Source: JAJEFO01 sp022819605
GTDB lineage: Bacteria; Pseudomonadota; Alphaproteobacteria; Rhodobacterales; Rhodobacteraceae
Assembly (NCBI GenBank): GCA_965221545.1
Contig: OZ244901.1
Coordinates: 1,302,001 to 1,366,000, forward strand
Length of the DNA stretch: 64,000 nucleotides
Direction: 5' to 3'
The notes beneath the pieces were generated by a model. The model was not told the origin of the DNA. It searched no databases and was given only the letters and a program-made list of their open reading frames with translations. Every line of letters begins with the position of its first letter. The stretch's first letter is position 1. Positions 34,927 to 44,113 of this stretch are shown piece after piece. A program made the position numbers and the translations under genes.

Positions 34927-36138
34927 TCATCCTGCATCGACGCACGCTCCCTCCGGCCAGTCCCGCAGGATGTCGGCGGCGATGCTGTCCGAGACGCGGA
35001 CTGCGGAATCGCGCACCGAATGCTGCGCCAGGTGAGCGTAGCGGGCGGTTGTGGTCACGTCGGCATGACCCAGGAGCGCCCCGATCATCGGCAACCCCTC
35101 GCCGAGCGCAAGCGCTCTGGAGGCGAAGCTGTGCCTGCAGTCGTGAAGCCGCGCGTTCCTGATCCCCGCGCGCTTGCAGACCAGCTTCCAGGGATCGTTC
35201 AGGCTGCACATCGGCCTGCCCTTGACGTTCCCGGGAACGACCCAGGGGCTGCCCTCGAGGCGGGGGATGTTCGCGAGCACGTCAGCCGCCTCCGGCGAGA
35301 TCGGCACCGTGCGCGCACCAGTCTTGGAATCCGCGAGCTTCAGTTCGCGCGCCTCCAGGTCCACGTCCTTCCAGCGCAACGTCAGGATCTCGCTCTTGCG
35401 GCAGCCAGTGAGCAGCAGCAGCCGGATCGCGGCGACGGCATGGACCGAGACGCCCTTGCGGGTCTCCGCCTCGGCGAGCGTGCGCCCCAAACGGCGGAAC
35501 TCCTCCTCGGAGAGGAACCGCTCGCGTCGGCGCTGACGGTTCCTCACCACCAGTCGGCACGGGTTGCTCGCCTCCGGCAGCAGTCCCCAGTCCTCCGCCG
35601 CGTTCCAGATGCGCGAGAGCGTGTCGACCGCCTGGTTCGCCATCGCCGGCGTCGCCCGCAGGGAGTGATGGAATTCCGTCACCCTCGCGTGGTCAAGCGC
35701 CAGCGCCGGGACCTTTCCGAACGCCGGCAGCAGGTGCCGGTTCACGACCAGCGTGTACATGGACACCGTGTTCGGCTTGCAGCGCACCGCGACATGCTCG
35801 TCGAGCCACTGCCGCGCGAGGTCGCCCACGGTCGGTTTGTCGGCGAGAGCCAGCTCCGGCGGCTCCGGCACCGGATCCTCGCCCGCCTTGATTCGCGCGA
35901 TGACGAGCGCGGCCCGACGGCGCGCCTCCTCCGCCGTGACGACGCCGTGACGGCCCACCGTCACCCGCTTCGCGGCCTTGCCGCCCGCGCGGGTCTGCAC
36001 GACGTAGTGTTTGCTCCCCGTGGGATAGACCCGGACCCCGAAGCCCGAAAGCTCGGAATCCCAGAACACGGTGTCCTTCGCGACCCTGAGCGCCTCGACC
36101 GTGCGCTTCGAGATCGTCGTCGTGGTGAGCTTCGCCAT
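34927..36138 (-). CDS. Tyrosine recombinase/integrase, first of a tandem pair
   Basis: Site-specific recombinase of 403 residues, P4-integrase type. An N-terminal arm-binding domain (DUF4102-like, TISKRTVEALRVAKDTVFWD, GFGVRVYPTG) comes first. Catalytic residues are visible as GCRKSEILTLRW (Arg), HDCRHSFASRAL (His-x-x-Arg), LGHADVTTTARYAHL (His and Tyr). The start is an ATG with AGGGACAGGGCA before it. It lies 17 bases after the second integrase gene. Its last 40 codons have a decayed relative at 55538-55651. It should be functional; the attachment site is not shown. Confidence 0.92.
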   Translation of the reverse strand: MAKLTTTTISKRTVEALRVAKDTVFWDSELSGFGVRVYPTGSKHYVVQTRAGGKAAKRVTVGRHGVVTAEEARRRAALVIARIKAGEDPVPEPPELALADKPTVGDLARQWLDEHVAVRCKPNTVSMYTLVVNRHLLPAFGKVPALALDHARVTEFHHSLRATPAMANQAVDTLSRIWNAAEDWGLLPEASNPCRLVVRNRQRRRERFLSEEEFRRLGRTLAEAETRKGVSVHAVAAIRLLLLTGCRKSEILTLRWKDVDLEARELKLADSKTGARTVPISPEAADVLANIPRLEGSPWVVPGNVKGRPMCSLNDPWKLVCKRAGIRNARLHDCRHSFASRALALGEGLPMIGALLGHADVTTTARYAHLAQHSVRDSAVRVSDSIAADILRDWPEGACVDAG

Positions 36139-36155
36139 TGCCCTGTCCCTCCGTG

Positions 36156-37340
36156 TCAGGCCGCGTCCGTGCGCGGCAGGATGTCGGACCCGATGCTGCC
36201 GCCGACCCTGTCGGCCGACGCCTTCTCGGTGTCCCGCGCAAGATGGGCGTATCTTGCGGTCGTGGTCACACTGGCATGACCAAGGAGCGCCCCGATCATC
36301 GAAAGGCTCTCGCCGAGCGCAAGCGCCCGCGAGGCGTAGCTGTGCCGGGCGTCGTGGATCCGCACGTCGTCAAGCCGGGCCTGGTCCCTGATCCGCTTCC
36401 AGATCGCGTGGAGGCTCTTCAGGCGGTCGCCGGAGGTCCGGCCCGTGATCACCCAGGGGTTGCCCTCGATGCGCGGGATCGAGGCGAGTACGTGCTCGAC
36501 CGCCGGCGTCAGCGGGACGCTGCGCCAGCCGGTCTTGCCGTCGCGGAGCCGGAGTTCGCCCGCCGTGCGGTCCACATCGTCCCACTTGAGCGTCGCGATC
36601 TCGTTCCTGCGGCAGCCGGTGAGCAGCAGGAGCCGGATCGCCGGGACCGCCGTCGGGAACACCGAGCCGTCGGCCTCGGCCTCGTCGAGCGCGCGGCCGA
36701 GCCTGCGGTACTCCTCGGGCGTCAGGAAGCGCTCGCGAGGCGTCTCCCTGTAGCGTTTGACCGAGCGGCACGGATCGCGCCGGGGCGGCGTCATGCCCCA
36801 GGCCTCCGCGAGCCGGAACATCCTGGCGATCAGGTCCACCGTCGCGTTCGCCTGGCAGGGCCTGTCCCGCAGCCTGTGATGCAGCGCCGAGATATGGGGA
36901 CGGTCCACCTCCGAGAGCCTGAGCCCGCCCAGCTCCGGCACGATGTGGAGCCGCACGATCCGCCCGAAGACCTCCACCGTCCCGGGACGGCAGTTCACCT
37001 TCACGTGCGCCTCCATGTAGCGCTCGGCAAGATCGGCGACGGTGGGTTCGGGCGCGGGAGGCGCGGGAACCGGGTCGAGGCCGCGCTTGATGCGGTCGAT
37101 GACTTCGGCGGCCCTGCGCCGCGCCTCGTCGGGCGGCATGTCGGCGAGGCGCCCGAGCGCGACGCGCTTCGGCCCGCCGCCGGGCCTGCGCGTCTGGACG
37201 CACCAGACCTTGCGGCCCGAGGCGTGGACGCGGATGCCGAAGCCGGGCAGGTCGCGGTCCCAGACGACGGTGTCGCCAGCGTCCACAGAGAGCGCGTCGA
37301 CGGCGCGCTTGGTGAGCTTGACGGGGGGACGGGCGGGCAT
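36156..37340 (-). CDS. Tyrosine recombinase/integrase, second of a tandem pair
   Basis: 394 residues, about as far from its neighbour as a distinct paralogue. DUF4102-like N-terminus (LTKRAVDALSVDAGDTVVWD, GFGIRVHASG). The catalytic set is complete: GCRRNEIATLKW, HDARHSYASRAL and LGHASVTTTARYAHL. Translated first in a two-gene operon reading leftward. Two tandem integrases of the same kind often drive one island. The upstream region carries repeated TTGACCGAACG motifs that may be arm or regulatory sites. Confidence 0.92.
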   Translation of the reverse strand: MPARPPVKLTKRAVDALSVDAGDTVVWDRDLPGFGIRVHASGRKVWCVQTRRPGGGPKRVALGRLADMPPDEARRRAAEVIDRIKRGLDPVPAPPAPEPTVADLAERYMEAHVKVNCRPGTVEVFGRIVRLHIVPELGGLRLSEVDRPHISALHHRLRDRPCQANATVDLIARMFRLAEAWGMTPPRRDPCRSVKRYRETPRERFLTPEEYRRLGRALDEAEADGSVFPTAVPAIRLLLLTGCRRNEIATLKWDDVDRTAGELRLRDGKTGWRSVPLTPAVEHVLASIPRIEGNPWVITGRTSGDRLKSLHAIWKRIRDQARLDDVRIHDARHSYASRALALGESLSMIGALLGHASVTTTARYAHLARDTEKASADRVGGSIGSDILPRTDAA

Positions 37341-38055
37341 GGCGGATCGGCTCCTTGTCGAACGGATGCAATCGTTCGGTCTTCACGGGATGGCGCAGAT
37401 GTCGGGACTGTCGTCACCTGCGCCGTCACGACCGGTGACTTCGGACCGGCCCGGACAGGCCGGAAGTGAACTCGATCCCTAGCATCATGCCTCCCGTGAC
37501 GGCTTGACCGAACGGACCCCCGATCACGAAAGCGTTCGGTCATGCGGTGATGGAGGGGGCGATTGCAGAAAGCGAGCACCGCCGTAGCCTTGCAGAACGT
37601 GGAGTTGTCATCTTTGTCCTCATCATTGTCACCTCTTGACCGAACGCTTTCCCGATCACTCTCGGGAATGGAAAGACACGCTACCGCAACTGTAATCGAA
37701 ACGCAACCGTCTGATCCGGTATCGCCCGTCTGCCGCCGTCCCGCGCTGGCGTCCGGTGGCGGCGCAGTTCGGGGCGAGAGAAAATCCAGGCGAATCACTA
37801 GTAGACTGTTTTAACGTAAATTATATTGCCCACTTCCCTGTTTGGCATCCTGTGCCAGCGCGTGACGCCAAGTATCCAGAGGGACGAAATTTGGCTCTGA
37901 TCTTTACCTTATATAAGTCATTGCTTCGGAATTCTGCGGAAATCCCGCGGTCGGGCTGCCGGGCGACCCTGCGTCCGGCACGCCGCCCGAGTCGTCGGCC
38001 CGGTCAATGCCGCCCGATGTCCGGACACTTGACGGGTTTAGAATGCCGACTTGCG
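37341..38055. other. Integrase upstream region and island-edge DNA
   Basis: No gene is supported. The left part holds the repeated TTGACCGAACG sites listed separately. The part at 37800-37930 is AT-rich (TTTTAACGTAAATTATATTG, CTTATATAAG), unlike the high-GC surroundings, and could be a promoter or an attachment region. Confidence 0.45.
37504..37646. promoter_or_regulatory. Repeated TTGACCGAACG sites upstream of the integrases
   Basis: A direct repeat of about 24 bases (TTGACCGAACG, four variable bases, then CCCGATCAC) begins at 37504 and at 37636. An inverse copy CGTTCGGTCA at 37533-37542 makes a palindrome with the first. A shorter pair CGAACG/CGTTCG lies at 37359-37378. These are candidate binding sites for the integrase arm domain or for an excision factor. 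Confidence 0.5.
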
Positions 38056-39015
38056 TCAACCGGTCCATGTGGCACCCGCGGGATCGTCAGTCCCGACGAC
38101 GTGATAGAGCGCGGCTTCGCCGGACATTGACGGCACCGCGGAGTGGTCGAGTCCTGCCGGAACGCTCATTGTGTCGCCTGGAGCCAGGACGGTTTCGCCG
38201 CCCGTCCAGGTAACTCGCCAATGGCCCTTGACCGGCATCAGCACTGACGGGTGTTCGTGACTGTGCATGGCGTCGCTCGCGGAAGCCCGCGTGACCAGAT
38301 CGACCTCGAAGCCGGGCCTGTCGCGGATGATGGCCGATTCGCCAATGACCTTGCAGGGTGTCTTGTCTGCCAGCGCGACCATGTCCCGGTAGCGGCGGAC
38401 GTATCCCCCAACGACTTCCCGGGTCGTTGGCTCGGGAAGGCCGTTGGCCTCCTCCTCCGAGAGCTTGGGCATCGGTCCGATGCCATCCGGCAATGTCTCG
38501 CCCTTCTTCGTGTCATAGAGCTTGCCCGTCTCTGCAAGCACCAGTCCGTGGTCAGCCGCATCCTCGATCACCTGGGGCGCCCAGACTACGCCGCCGCCCG
38601 CGTCGTCGCCGCCCAGAATCGCCATTATCATTCCGTATTCGGTGCCGACATTCTCGAAGCCCCTGAAGATGCCGGTGGGGATGTCGAATATGTCACCCTC
38701 GTCCAGCACGACCTCACCGGCCGTGCCCCACCGGCCCCAGAAGAACCTCCAGCGGCCGGAAAGCACGAAAAAGACTTCCGCAGTACGGTGCACATGCAGC
38801 GAGTTCCTGCATTTTGGCGCCTGGCCTGCCGCCCCGATGTTGAATCCATGTGGCAAATTGACGTGAACGTGCTGGTCCGGGCTTTCCGACACGCCACCGC
38901 CAATGATCGTGAAATTCTCCTTCCGGTCCGAGCCCGGGGTATGGGCGTCGATGAAGGCGGTCTTGCAAGGCTTGAGTTCACCATAGCGGACAATTCGGTC
39001 ACTAAGGTCGGTCAT
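38056..39015 (-). CDS. Double cupin-domain protein
   Basis: 319 residues with two cupin folds, as in gentisate dioxygenase-like and related enzymes. The first cupin has PDQHVHVNLPH and NSLHVHRTAEVFFVLSG; the second has DAMHSHEHPSVLMPVKG and GLDHSAVP. His-rich positions suggest metal binding in at least one of them. The start at 39015 has the strong site GAAGGAGGGACACCC. It is the last gene of the leftward catabolic operon. It could be an oxygenase or an isomerase; the substrate is unknown. Confidence 0.8.
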   Translation of the reverse strand: MTDLSDRIVRYGELKPCKTAFIDAHTPGSDRKENFTIIGGGVSESPDQHVHVNLPHGFNIGAAGQAPKCRNSLHVHRTAEVFFVLSGRWRFFWGRWGTAGEVVLDEGDIFDIPTGIFRGFENVGTEYGMIMAILGGDDAGGGVVWAPQVIEDAADHGLVLAETGKLYDTKKGETLPDGIGPMPKLSEEEANGLPEPTTREVVGGYVRRYRDMVALADKTPCKVIGESAIIRDRPGFEVDLVTRASASDAMHSHEHPSVLMPVKGHWRVTWTGGETVLAPGDTMSVPAGLDHSAVPSMSGEAALYHVVGTDDPAGATWTG

Positions 39016-39165
39016 GGGTGTCCCTCCTTCTGCATTGATGGGCGCAGTCCTCGTTCCGGTCGTGGCGATGGGGTCCAGATCGCGCTTGCGCGCCCAGGCG
39101 ATGAATTGACTTCCTGCCGATGCACGAACTCTCATGGTCTTGTGGCGGGCATGTCTGCAATGTGC

Positions 39166-39630
39166 TCATCCTGCAATCAGCCCGTGTTCCGCGATGTCAG
39201 CCTCGAACCGATCGAGAATCCAGGCCCATCCGGCCTCGTGCTGAGTCTGGACGTCGCCGCCTGTCAGGTCGATGACCTGGGCGGTCACTTCGAGCCTGCA
39301 CCCTTCGTCAGTCGGTTGAAACTCGACCGCGATTTGCATCAGCGTCGTCAGGACGCCTCCAAAGACCCCGGTCAGGCTGTAGGCCATCAATCGGCCCTCG
39401 ACCAGCCGATGCGTGCTCTGAAACATGTGGCCGATTTCCTTGCCGTCCTGCAGGATCCGAACCGTTTCGACACCGCCCTCGCGGGTGTCGAATGCGTCAT
39501 AGGTCATGCCGGAGTCGGGGCCGGCTTCCCATCTCAGACGGGTCTCGGGGCTGATCCAGTGGGCAAAGACCGACTCCGCCGGATGCAGAAGCTCGCGCGT
39601 GACATTGATCGTTGCTGAGGTGCTCTGCAT
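39166..39630 (-). CDS. SRPBCC (AHSA1/START-like) protein
   Basis: 154 residues with the hydrophobic-ligand fold. Typical marks are VTRELLHPAESVFAHWISPETRLRW near the start, the strand pattern in the centre and EAGWAWILDRFEADI in the final helix. Such proteins bind small hydrophobic or polyketide-like molecules. The ATG lies three bases after the stop of the SnoaL-like gene, so the two are translated together. The ligand is not known. Confidence 0.8.
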   Translation of the reverse strand: MQSTSATINVTRELLHPAESVFAHWISPETRLRWEAGPDSGMTYDAFDTREGGVETVRILQDGKEIGHMFQSTHRLVEGRLMAYSLTGVFGGVLTTLMQIAVEFQPTDEGCRLEVTAQVIDLTGGDVQTQHEAGWAWILDRFEADIAEHGLIAG

Positions 39631-39633
39631 ATT

Positions 39634-40617
39634 TCACCCAGTGCTTAGCAAGATCTGTTTCCAGATCGCGGTTTCGTCGAACAGGGTCCATTCCCTTCGA
39701 ACGGCGGGCGGGGCCTCGCCAAGCGTCCCGAATTCGGCGTGGGTCATGCCCATCACGTGCACCTCCGCGCCCGTTGGCGTTCCGAATGCACCCCAGCCGT
39801 CGTGCTTTCCGGTCAGGCTCCATCGGATGGCGGCCCTTGGCGGCATCATCGGATCGTCGCGGCCGATCTGGTGATGGATGCGAAACTCGGCCGACGGGAA
39901 GGCCGCGCGCAGGCCCATCCACAGGCGATCGGCGTCGCCATGCCCGTGGCCGGTCACGTGGCCTGGGTATTCCAGTTGCGCGGCACGATCATACTCCCGG
40001 GGTATCGCGGTCATGTCGGCCTTCATCATGCGGGTCAGGATGTTCCCAAGGCGCTCGCCCCACTCGTTGTCGTTGCCACGGCCGGTGTACGGGCCCTCGA
40101 CGTCGGCGGACGGGGAAAATGGCCGGAGGCAGCTTTCCGGACCGCCTTCGCGGGCAATCAGGTCCCGCGCGAAGTCCCTGGGTTCCCATCCAAGCTGCCT
40201 GACGATCGCTGTCTGGTCACGGATCAGCCATTCGTCGTCGATCTGGTTGTTGATGGCGTGGCAGTCGGCAATGATCCGGTAGGTAAGCCTCGTGCCCGTG
40301 GCTGCGCCGTAGACACCGTCGCCGGCATGCGTCGCGGTGGAGATGATGCGGTGCGAACTGAGCATTCCCTCCTCCGGCGTCCCTGACCATATGACATCCT
40401 CTCCGAGGAGCCGGCGATCCGGGAATTCGGCCAATGTCGCCATCGTGGCCGCGATCACGCCCTTGTTTCCGATGACAACCGATGCCGGGCTGCGAACGAC
40501 TATGTCCTTCGTGTAGTAGTCGTGCAGCGTGGCGATGCCACGGTCTTCCCAAATTTCCCTGGTGATCCCGAGGATGTAGTCCGGAAAATCGGCGAAACGT
40601 GAATCAAAGCCCTTCAT
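39634..40617 (-). CDS. Double SnoaL-like (NTF2 fold) protein
   Basis: 327 residues made of two SnoaL/ester-cyclase-like halves. First half: REIWEDRGIATLHDYYTKDIVVRSP and the YGAATGTRLTYRIIADCHA strand. Second half: AIPREYDRAAQLEYPGH with HGHGDADRLWMGLRAAFP. I chose the ATG at 40617 (MKGFDSRFADFPDYI); its first codons overlap the end of the lacI-type gene. It is the most divergent of three such proteins in the cluster. Members of the fold may be cyclases, isomerases or binding proteins; no catalytic role can be claimed. Confidence 0.75.
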   Translation of the reverse strand: MKGFDSRFADFPDYILGITREIWEDRGIATLHDYYTKDIVVRSPASVVIGNKGVIAATMATLAEFPDRRLLGEDVIWSGTPEEGMLSSHRIISTATHAGDGVYGAATGTRLTYRIIADCHAINNQIDDEWLIRDQTAIVRQLGWEPRDFARDLIAREGGPESCLRPFSPSADVEGPYTGRGNDNEWGERLGNILTRMMKADMTAIPREYDRAAQLEYPGHVTGHGHGDADRLWMGLRAAFPSAEFRIHHQIGRDDPMMPPRAAIRWSLTGKHDGWGAFGTPTGAEVHVMGMTHAEFGTLGEAPPAVRREWTLFDETAIWKQILLSTG

Positions 40618-41629
40618 TGGCAAGTCCTTCTGGAATGCGGGCCGACTTCCTGAGGATGAGCTCGCCCTCGAATTGAACGGATTCCGGCTCGGCATTGTCG
40701 GTCTCAATCTGGTCGATGAGGATGTCTACGGTTGCTTCCACCATGCGATTGACGGGTTGGCGAAATGTCGTCAGCGCGTAGGCGTCCCAGGCTGCAAGCG
40801 GCACGTCGTCGTAGCCCACGACAGAGATGTCCTCGCCCGGCGTGAGACCGGCGTGACGAAGCGCGTCGAGCACGCCGAAAGCCATGTGGTCATTGCCGAC
40901 GAAGATCGCGTCCGGCCGGACGCGGCCCGCGACGAGCTGGCGTGCGCACTCCATAGCCACCGGTCGCTTGTACATGCCGTCGACCAGCGCGAACGGTTCC
41001 AGCCCGGCGGCTGCCATCGCCTCCAGGAATCCCTCGCGGCGGTCCCGGCCGGTCGAGCTGCCCTGCCATCCCGCGATGTGTGCGATCCGCTGGTGCTGAC
41101 CCTGGATCAGGAACTCCGTGACTTTGCGGCCGCCGTCGACATTGGCCGATGTGACGTTCAAGAGTCCCTCGCCTTCCTGTGCACGGTTGAAGAGGACCAC
41201 CGGAATCCCGGCTTGACGCGCCCGCTTCGCGAGATCCGAGCTCATGGACACCGACGCCGCGATGATCCCGTCCGCCTGGTAGTCCATGAGATCCTGCATG
41301 ACGCCGTCAACGCTTTCGGCTGAATTCGGGGCCGTGAAGACGAGCAGGTGGTAGCCGCGGGCCTGCAGCGCGTTCGAGAGGAGTTCTAGGGCCATCGGGT
41401 AGAACTGGTTTTCCAGATATGCGACCACAAGCCCGATGATGCGGCTCTTTCCGGACACCATCGCGCGTGCGAGCGAGTTCGGGCGGTAGCCGAGTTCCCG
41501 TGCCGCCCGCTGCACCTTCCTCGCCGTTTCCGCTGATGCGGACGCGCCGGGCGTGAACACCCTGCTTACGGCAGACTGGCTGACGCCGGCGCGCGCGGCC
41601 ACTTCCGCAGATGTCACCTTGCCCGTCAC
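40604..41629 (-). CDS. LacI-family transcriptional regulator
   Basis: 341 residues. The HTH is VTSAEVAARAGVSQSAVSRVFTPGASASAET, with the hinge LGYRPNSLARAM. The periplasmic-binding-protein-like effector domain has RIIGLVVAYLENQFYP, AIFVGNDHMAFGVLDAL and DISVVGYDDVPLAAW. Its ATG overlaps the stop of the upstream gene (ATGA), inside the operon it probably controls. The palindromes at 45197-45258 between the divergent operons are candidate operators. The effector is probably the imported substrate or an early product (inference). Confidence 0.93.
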   Translation of the reverse strand: MTGKVTSAEVAARAGVSQSAVSRVFTPGASASAETARKVQRAARELGYRPNSLARAMVSGKSRIIGLVVAYLENQFYPMALELLSNALQARGYHLLVFTAPNSAESVDGVMQDLMDYQADGIIAASVSMSSDLAKRARQAGIPVVLFNRAQEGEGLLNVTSANVDGGRKVTEFLIQGQHQRIAHIAGWQGSSTGRDRREGFLEAMAAAGLEPFALVDGMYKRPVAMECARQLVAGRVRPDAIFVGNDHMAFGVLDALRHAGLTPGEDISVVGYDDVPLAAWDAYALTTFRQPVNRMVEATVDILIDQIETDNAEPESVQFEGELILRKSARIPEGLANEGL

Positions 41630-42669
41630 TCGGCCATTCCGTCGCTCATCGTGATCGGTCCCGTGTTGCGCGCCTTGTTGAACTCCGCCATTCGATCAAG
41701 CACATTGACGCCGATCTGGTCGTATACGTCGAGAAGGTCGACGAGGACCCAGTTTTCGCGGATGAGGTCATCTTCCACGCGCCAGAAGTCCAGGGAGCGG
41801 AGAAGGACGTTCTGGCCTGCGGGTGCAATGCCCATCCATCCGTCGCTGGTGATCGTGACCCGCATGTTGGGCCAGCCGGTTTCGCAGACAAAGTCGCCCT
41901 CGGCCAGCCAATGGGACATCAGGTCGCCCATGGCGTCGAGCTTGCGGTCGGGCATGGCGCGCAGGAACGGGACCTGGTGCCAATGCCGGAAGCCGGCAAT
42001 GCCGCGGGTCGTGCCAATGCCGGCCGGCCCGTACCAGTTGAAACGCGGATGCCAATGCGTTTCGAGGTTCATGATGTCCGGGCCGCCTTCCGCCGGATAG
42101 CGGCAGAGGTCGGTGATCATGTCCGTCACGATCTTCAGTGCCACATCGCCCGGACCCGTGGAGGTCAGGCCGTCACCAGACATCGGCCCGGGCGTGCAGA
42201 GGAACTTGCCAAGCTGCGGAGCCATGGGCCAGGCGCCGGCCTGCATCATGAGTTCGGGGATGTCCCAGATCATCTGCATCTCGGTGACGCGTCCGGCCTC
42301 AAGCCGGAAGTACTCGTGGTAGCGCATGTGGGCGAGATGACCGGTCGGCGGAATGCCCAGGAATGGACCCGTGAACGTGCCCATGTAGTTGCCCATGGCA
42401 CCGATCCAGTCCTGGCCTTCCGGAGTGGTCCCGGCAACCAGGATCATGTCGCGGCGCTCGAGATCCGGCATTGCATGGTGCAGCGGACCGAGGCAGGCGG
42501 CAAAGTAGGCATCCGGCCCGACCTGGTTGCCGAACGGGTGACAAAGGCGCAGCGATGCCTCGTCGTCGAACATTGCCCCAAGCGCAGCCTTGACCTTACT
42601 TGGCGCGAAAGTCGCGCTGGCCGCCCGGTAGCCGGCGATGCCGGCCCTTATGTCCGCAGGTGCGGCCAC
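41626..42669 (-). CDS. Double SnoaL-like protein, second of three
   Basis: 347 residues from a GTG at 42669 that overlaps the stop of the dehydrogenase gene (TAGTG). Two NTF2-fold halves: LRLCHPFGNQVGPDAYFAAC with GPFLGIPPTGHLAHMRYHEYFRLEAGRVTEM, and LETHWHPRFNWYGPAGIGTTRGIAGF. It is clearly paralogous to the protein at 45260-46276 (IWDIPELMMQAG against YFDIPHLMAQAG; WYGPAGIGTT against WWGPTGIGAS). It may act on a lipophilic or lactone-type intermediate. Confidence 0.8.
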   Translation of the reverse strand: MAAPADIRAGIAGYRAASATFAPSKVKAALGAMFDDEASLRLCHPFGNQVGPDAYFAACLGPLHHAMPDLERRDMILVAGTTPEGQDWIGAMGNYMGTFTGPFLGIPPTGHLAHMRYHEYFRLEAGRVTEMQMIWDIPELMMQAGAWPMAPQLGKFLCTPGPMSGDGLTSTGPGDVALKIVTDMITDLCRYPAEGGPDIMNLETHWHPRFNWYGPAGIGTTRGIAGFRHWHQVPFLRAMPDRKLDAMGDLMSHWLAEGDFVCETGWPNMRVTITSDGWMGIAPAGQNVLLRSLDFWRVEDDLIRENWVLVDLLDVYDQIGVNVLDRMAEFNKARNTGPITMSDGMAE

Positions 42670-43979
42670 TACTCGGCAGCCGCACCAAAGGGCACATTGC
42701 GCCCGCCATGGCGGCGAACGCGAATGTTGCACTGTTCCGCATGTCCGACGAAGCCCTCGAGCATGCAGAGCCGCGAGCCGTATTCGCCGATCATCGCGGC
42801 AGCTTCGTCGGTCGTGACCTTCTGGTAGGAATGGGTCTTGAGGAACTTGCCCACCCATAGGCCGCCCGTATAGCGACCAGCCCTCTTCGTCGGCAGAGTG
42901 TGGTTGGTGCCGATGACCTTGTCGCCATTGGCGACATTGGTGCGCGGGCCGAGAAAAAGCGCGCCATACGAATGCATGTTCTCTAGGAACCAGTCGTCGC
43001 GATCCGTCATGACCTGGACGTGCTCGTAGGCCAGGTCATTGGCGACCGCGAGCATCTCGTCATGCGAGTCGCAAAGAATGACGTCGCCGTAGTCCTGCCA
43101 GGAGGCGCTGGCGGTTTCTGCCGTAGGCAGGATCCGGAGCAGGCGCTCGACTTCGGCCATGGTCTCGGTCGCGAGCCTTCGAGAGTTCGTGACGAGGCAG
43201 GCAGGCGAGTTGTAGCCGTGCTCGGCCTGACCGAGAAGGTCGGTGGCGCAGAGTTCGGCGTCCACGGTTTCGTCGGCGATGACCATTGTCTCGGTCGGAC
43301 CGGCGAATAGGTCGATGCCGACACGGCCGAATAGCTGGCGCTTGGCCTCGGCCACGAACGCGTTTCCGGGTCCGACGAGCATGTGGACGGGATCGATGGA
43401 GTCCGTGCCGAGAGCCATGGCACCCACGGCCTGGATCCCGCCCATGACGTAGATCTCGTGAGCGCCGCCCAGTTTCATCGCGGTGACGATCGCCGGATGC
43501 GGCGCGCCGTCCACGGGTGGCGCCGCGGCAATGATGCGCGGCACTCCGGCAACGGACGCGGTCAGGACCGACATGTGCGCGCTGGCGACCATCGGGAACT
43601 TTCCGCCCGGCACGTAGCAGCCGACCGACTGGACCGGTATGTTCCTGTGCCCGAGCAACACGCCCGGGAGCGTCTCGACCTCGATGTCTGTCATCGACCT
43701 GCGTTGCGCTTCGGCGAAGCGCCGGATCTGCGCCTGAGCGAACTTGATGTCCTCCATGTCGCGGTCGCCCACCTTTTGCATCGCGGCCTCGATCTCGGAA
43801 TCGGAAAGGCGAAAGCTTGCGGGTTCGTAGTTGTCGAACCTGGCGGACATTTCTCGGACGGCGTTGTCGCCACGGGCCTCAATGTCCGCAAGCGCGGCCT
43901 CGACGCTGGCGCGCACTTTCGCGTCGTCTTCGGCCTTTTCGGCTTCAGGCTTGGAACGCTTCAGGTAGTCAATCGTCAT
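42669..43979 (-). CDS. HisD-family dehydrogenase, HpsN-like
   Basis: 436 residues of the histidinol dehydrogenase fold, oxidising an alcohol to an acid with NAD in two steps. GQAEHGYNSP keeps the Gln and His of the zinc site, AYEHVQVM the catalytic Glu-His pair, and EGFVGHAEQ the last ligand His. The details (N-terminus MTIDYLKRSK, GTNHTLPTKRAGRYTGGLWVG) fit the paralogous branch that includes sulfopropanediol dehydrogenase HpsN rather than true HisD; the true hisD starts at 63866. The ATG at 43979 follows the ATPase gene by 134 bases. The substrate is likely a small diol or hydroxy-acid. Confidence 0.85.
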   Translation of the reverse strand: MTIDYLKRSKPEAEKAEDDAKVRASVEAALADIEARGDNAVREMSARFDNYEPASFRLSDSEIEAAMQKVGDRDMEDIKFAQAQIRRFAEAQRRSMTDIEVETLPGVLLGHRNIPVQSVGCYVPGGKFPMVASAHMSVLTASVAGVPRIIAAAPPVDGAPHPAIVTAMKLGGAHEIYVMGGIQAVGAMALGTDSIDPVHMLVGPGNAFVAEAKRQLFGRVGIDLFAGPTETMVIADETVDAELCATDLLGQAEHGYNSPACLVTNSRRLATETMAEVERLLRILPTAETASASWQDYGDVILCDSHDEMLAVANDLAYEHVQVMTDRDDWFLENMHSYGALFLGPRTNVANGDKVIGTNHTLPTKRAGRYTGGLWVGKFLKTHSYQKVTTDEAAAMIGEYGSRLCMLEGFVGHAEQCNIRVRRHGGRNVPFGAAAE

Positions 43980-44113
43980 GTTGTCGCCCTTCCGGAACCC
44001 AGGGAAATCGTGCGTGTCGCGGCCTGGCTCGGGATTTCGTTTCGAGGATGCGCTTCGCAGCGACGCATCCACTTGCGGACACTCCGGGCCGTTGGAGCCC
44101 GAGGGTATCCGTG

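Noticed and set aside
42669..43979. Annotating this gene as the biosynthetic hisD
   Set aside because: Its N-terminus and GGLWVG/GHAEQ details fit the HpsN-like branch, it lies in a catabolic operon, and the true hisD begins at 63866 next to murA and DUF2948.
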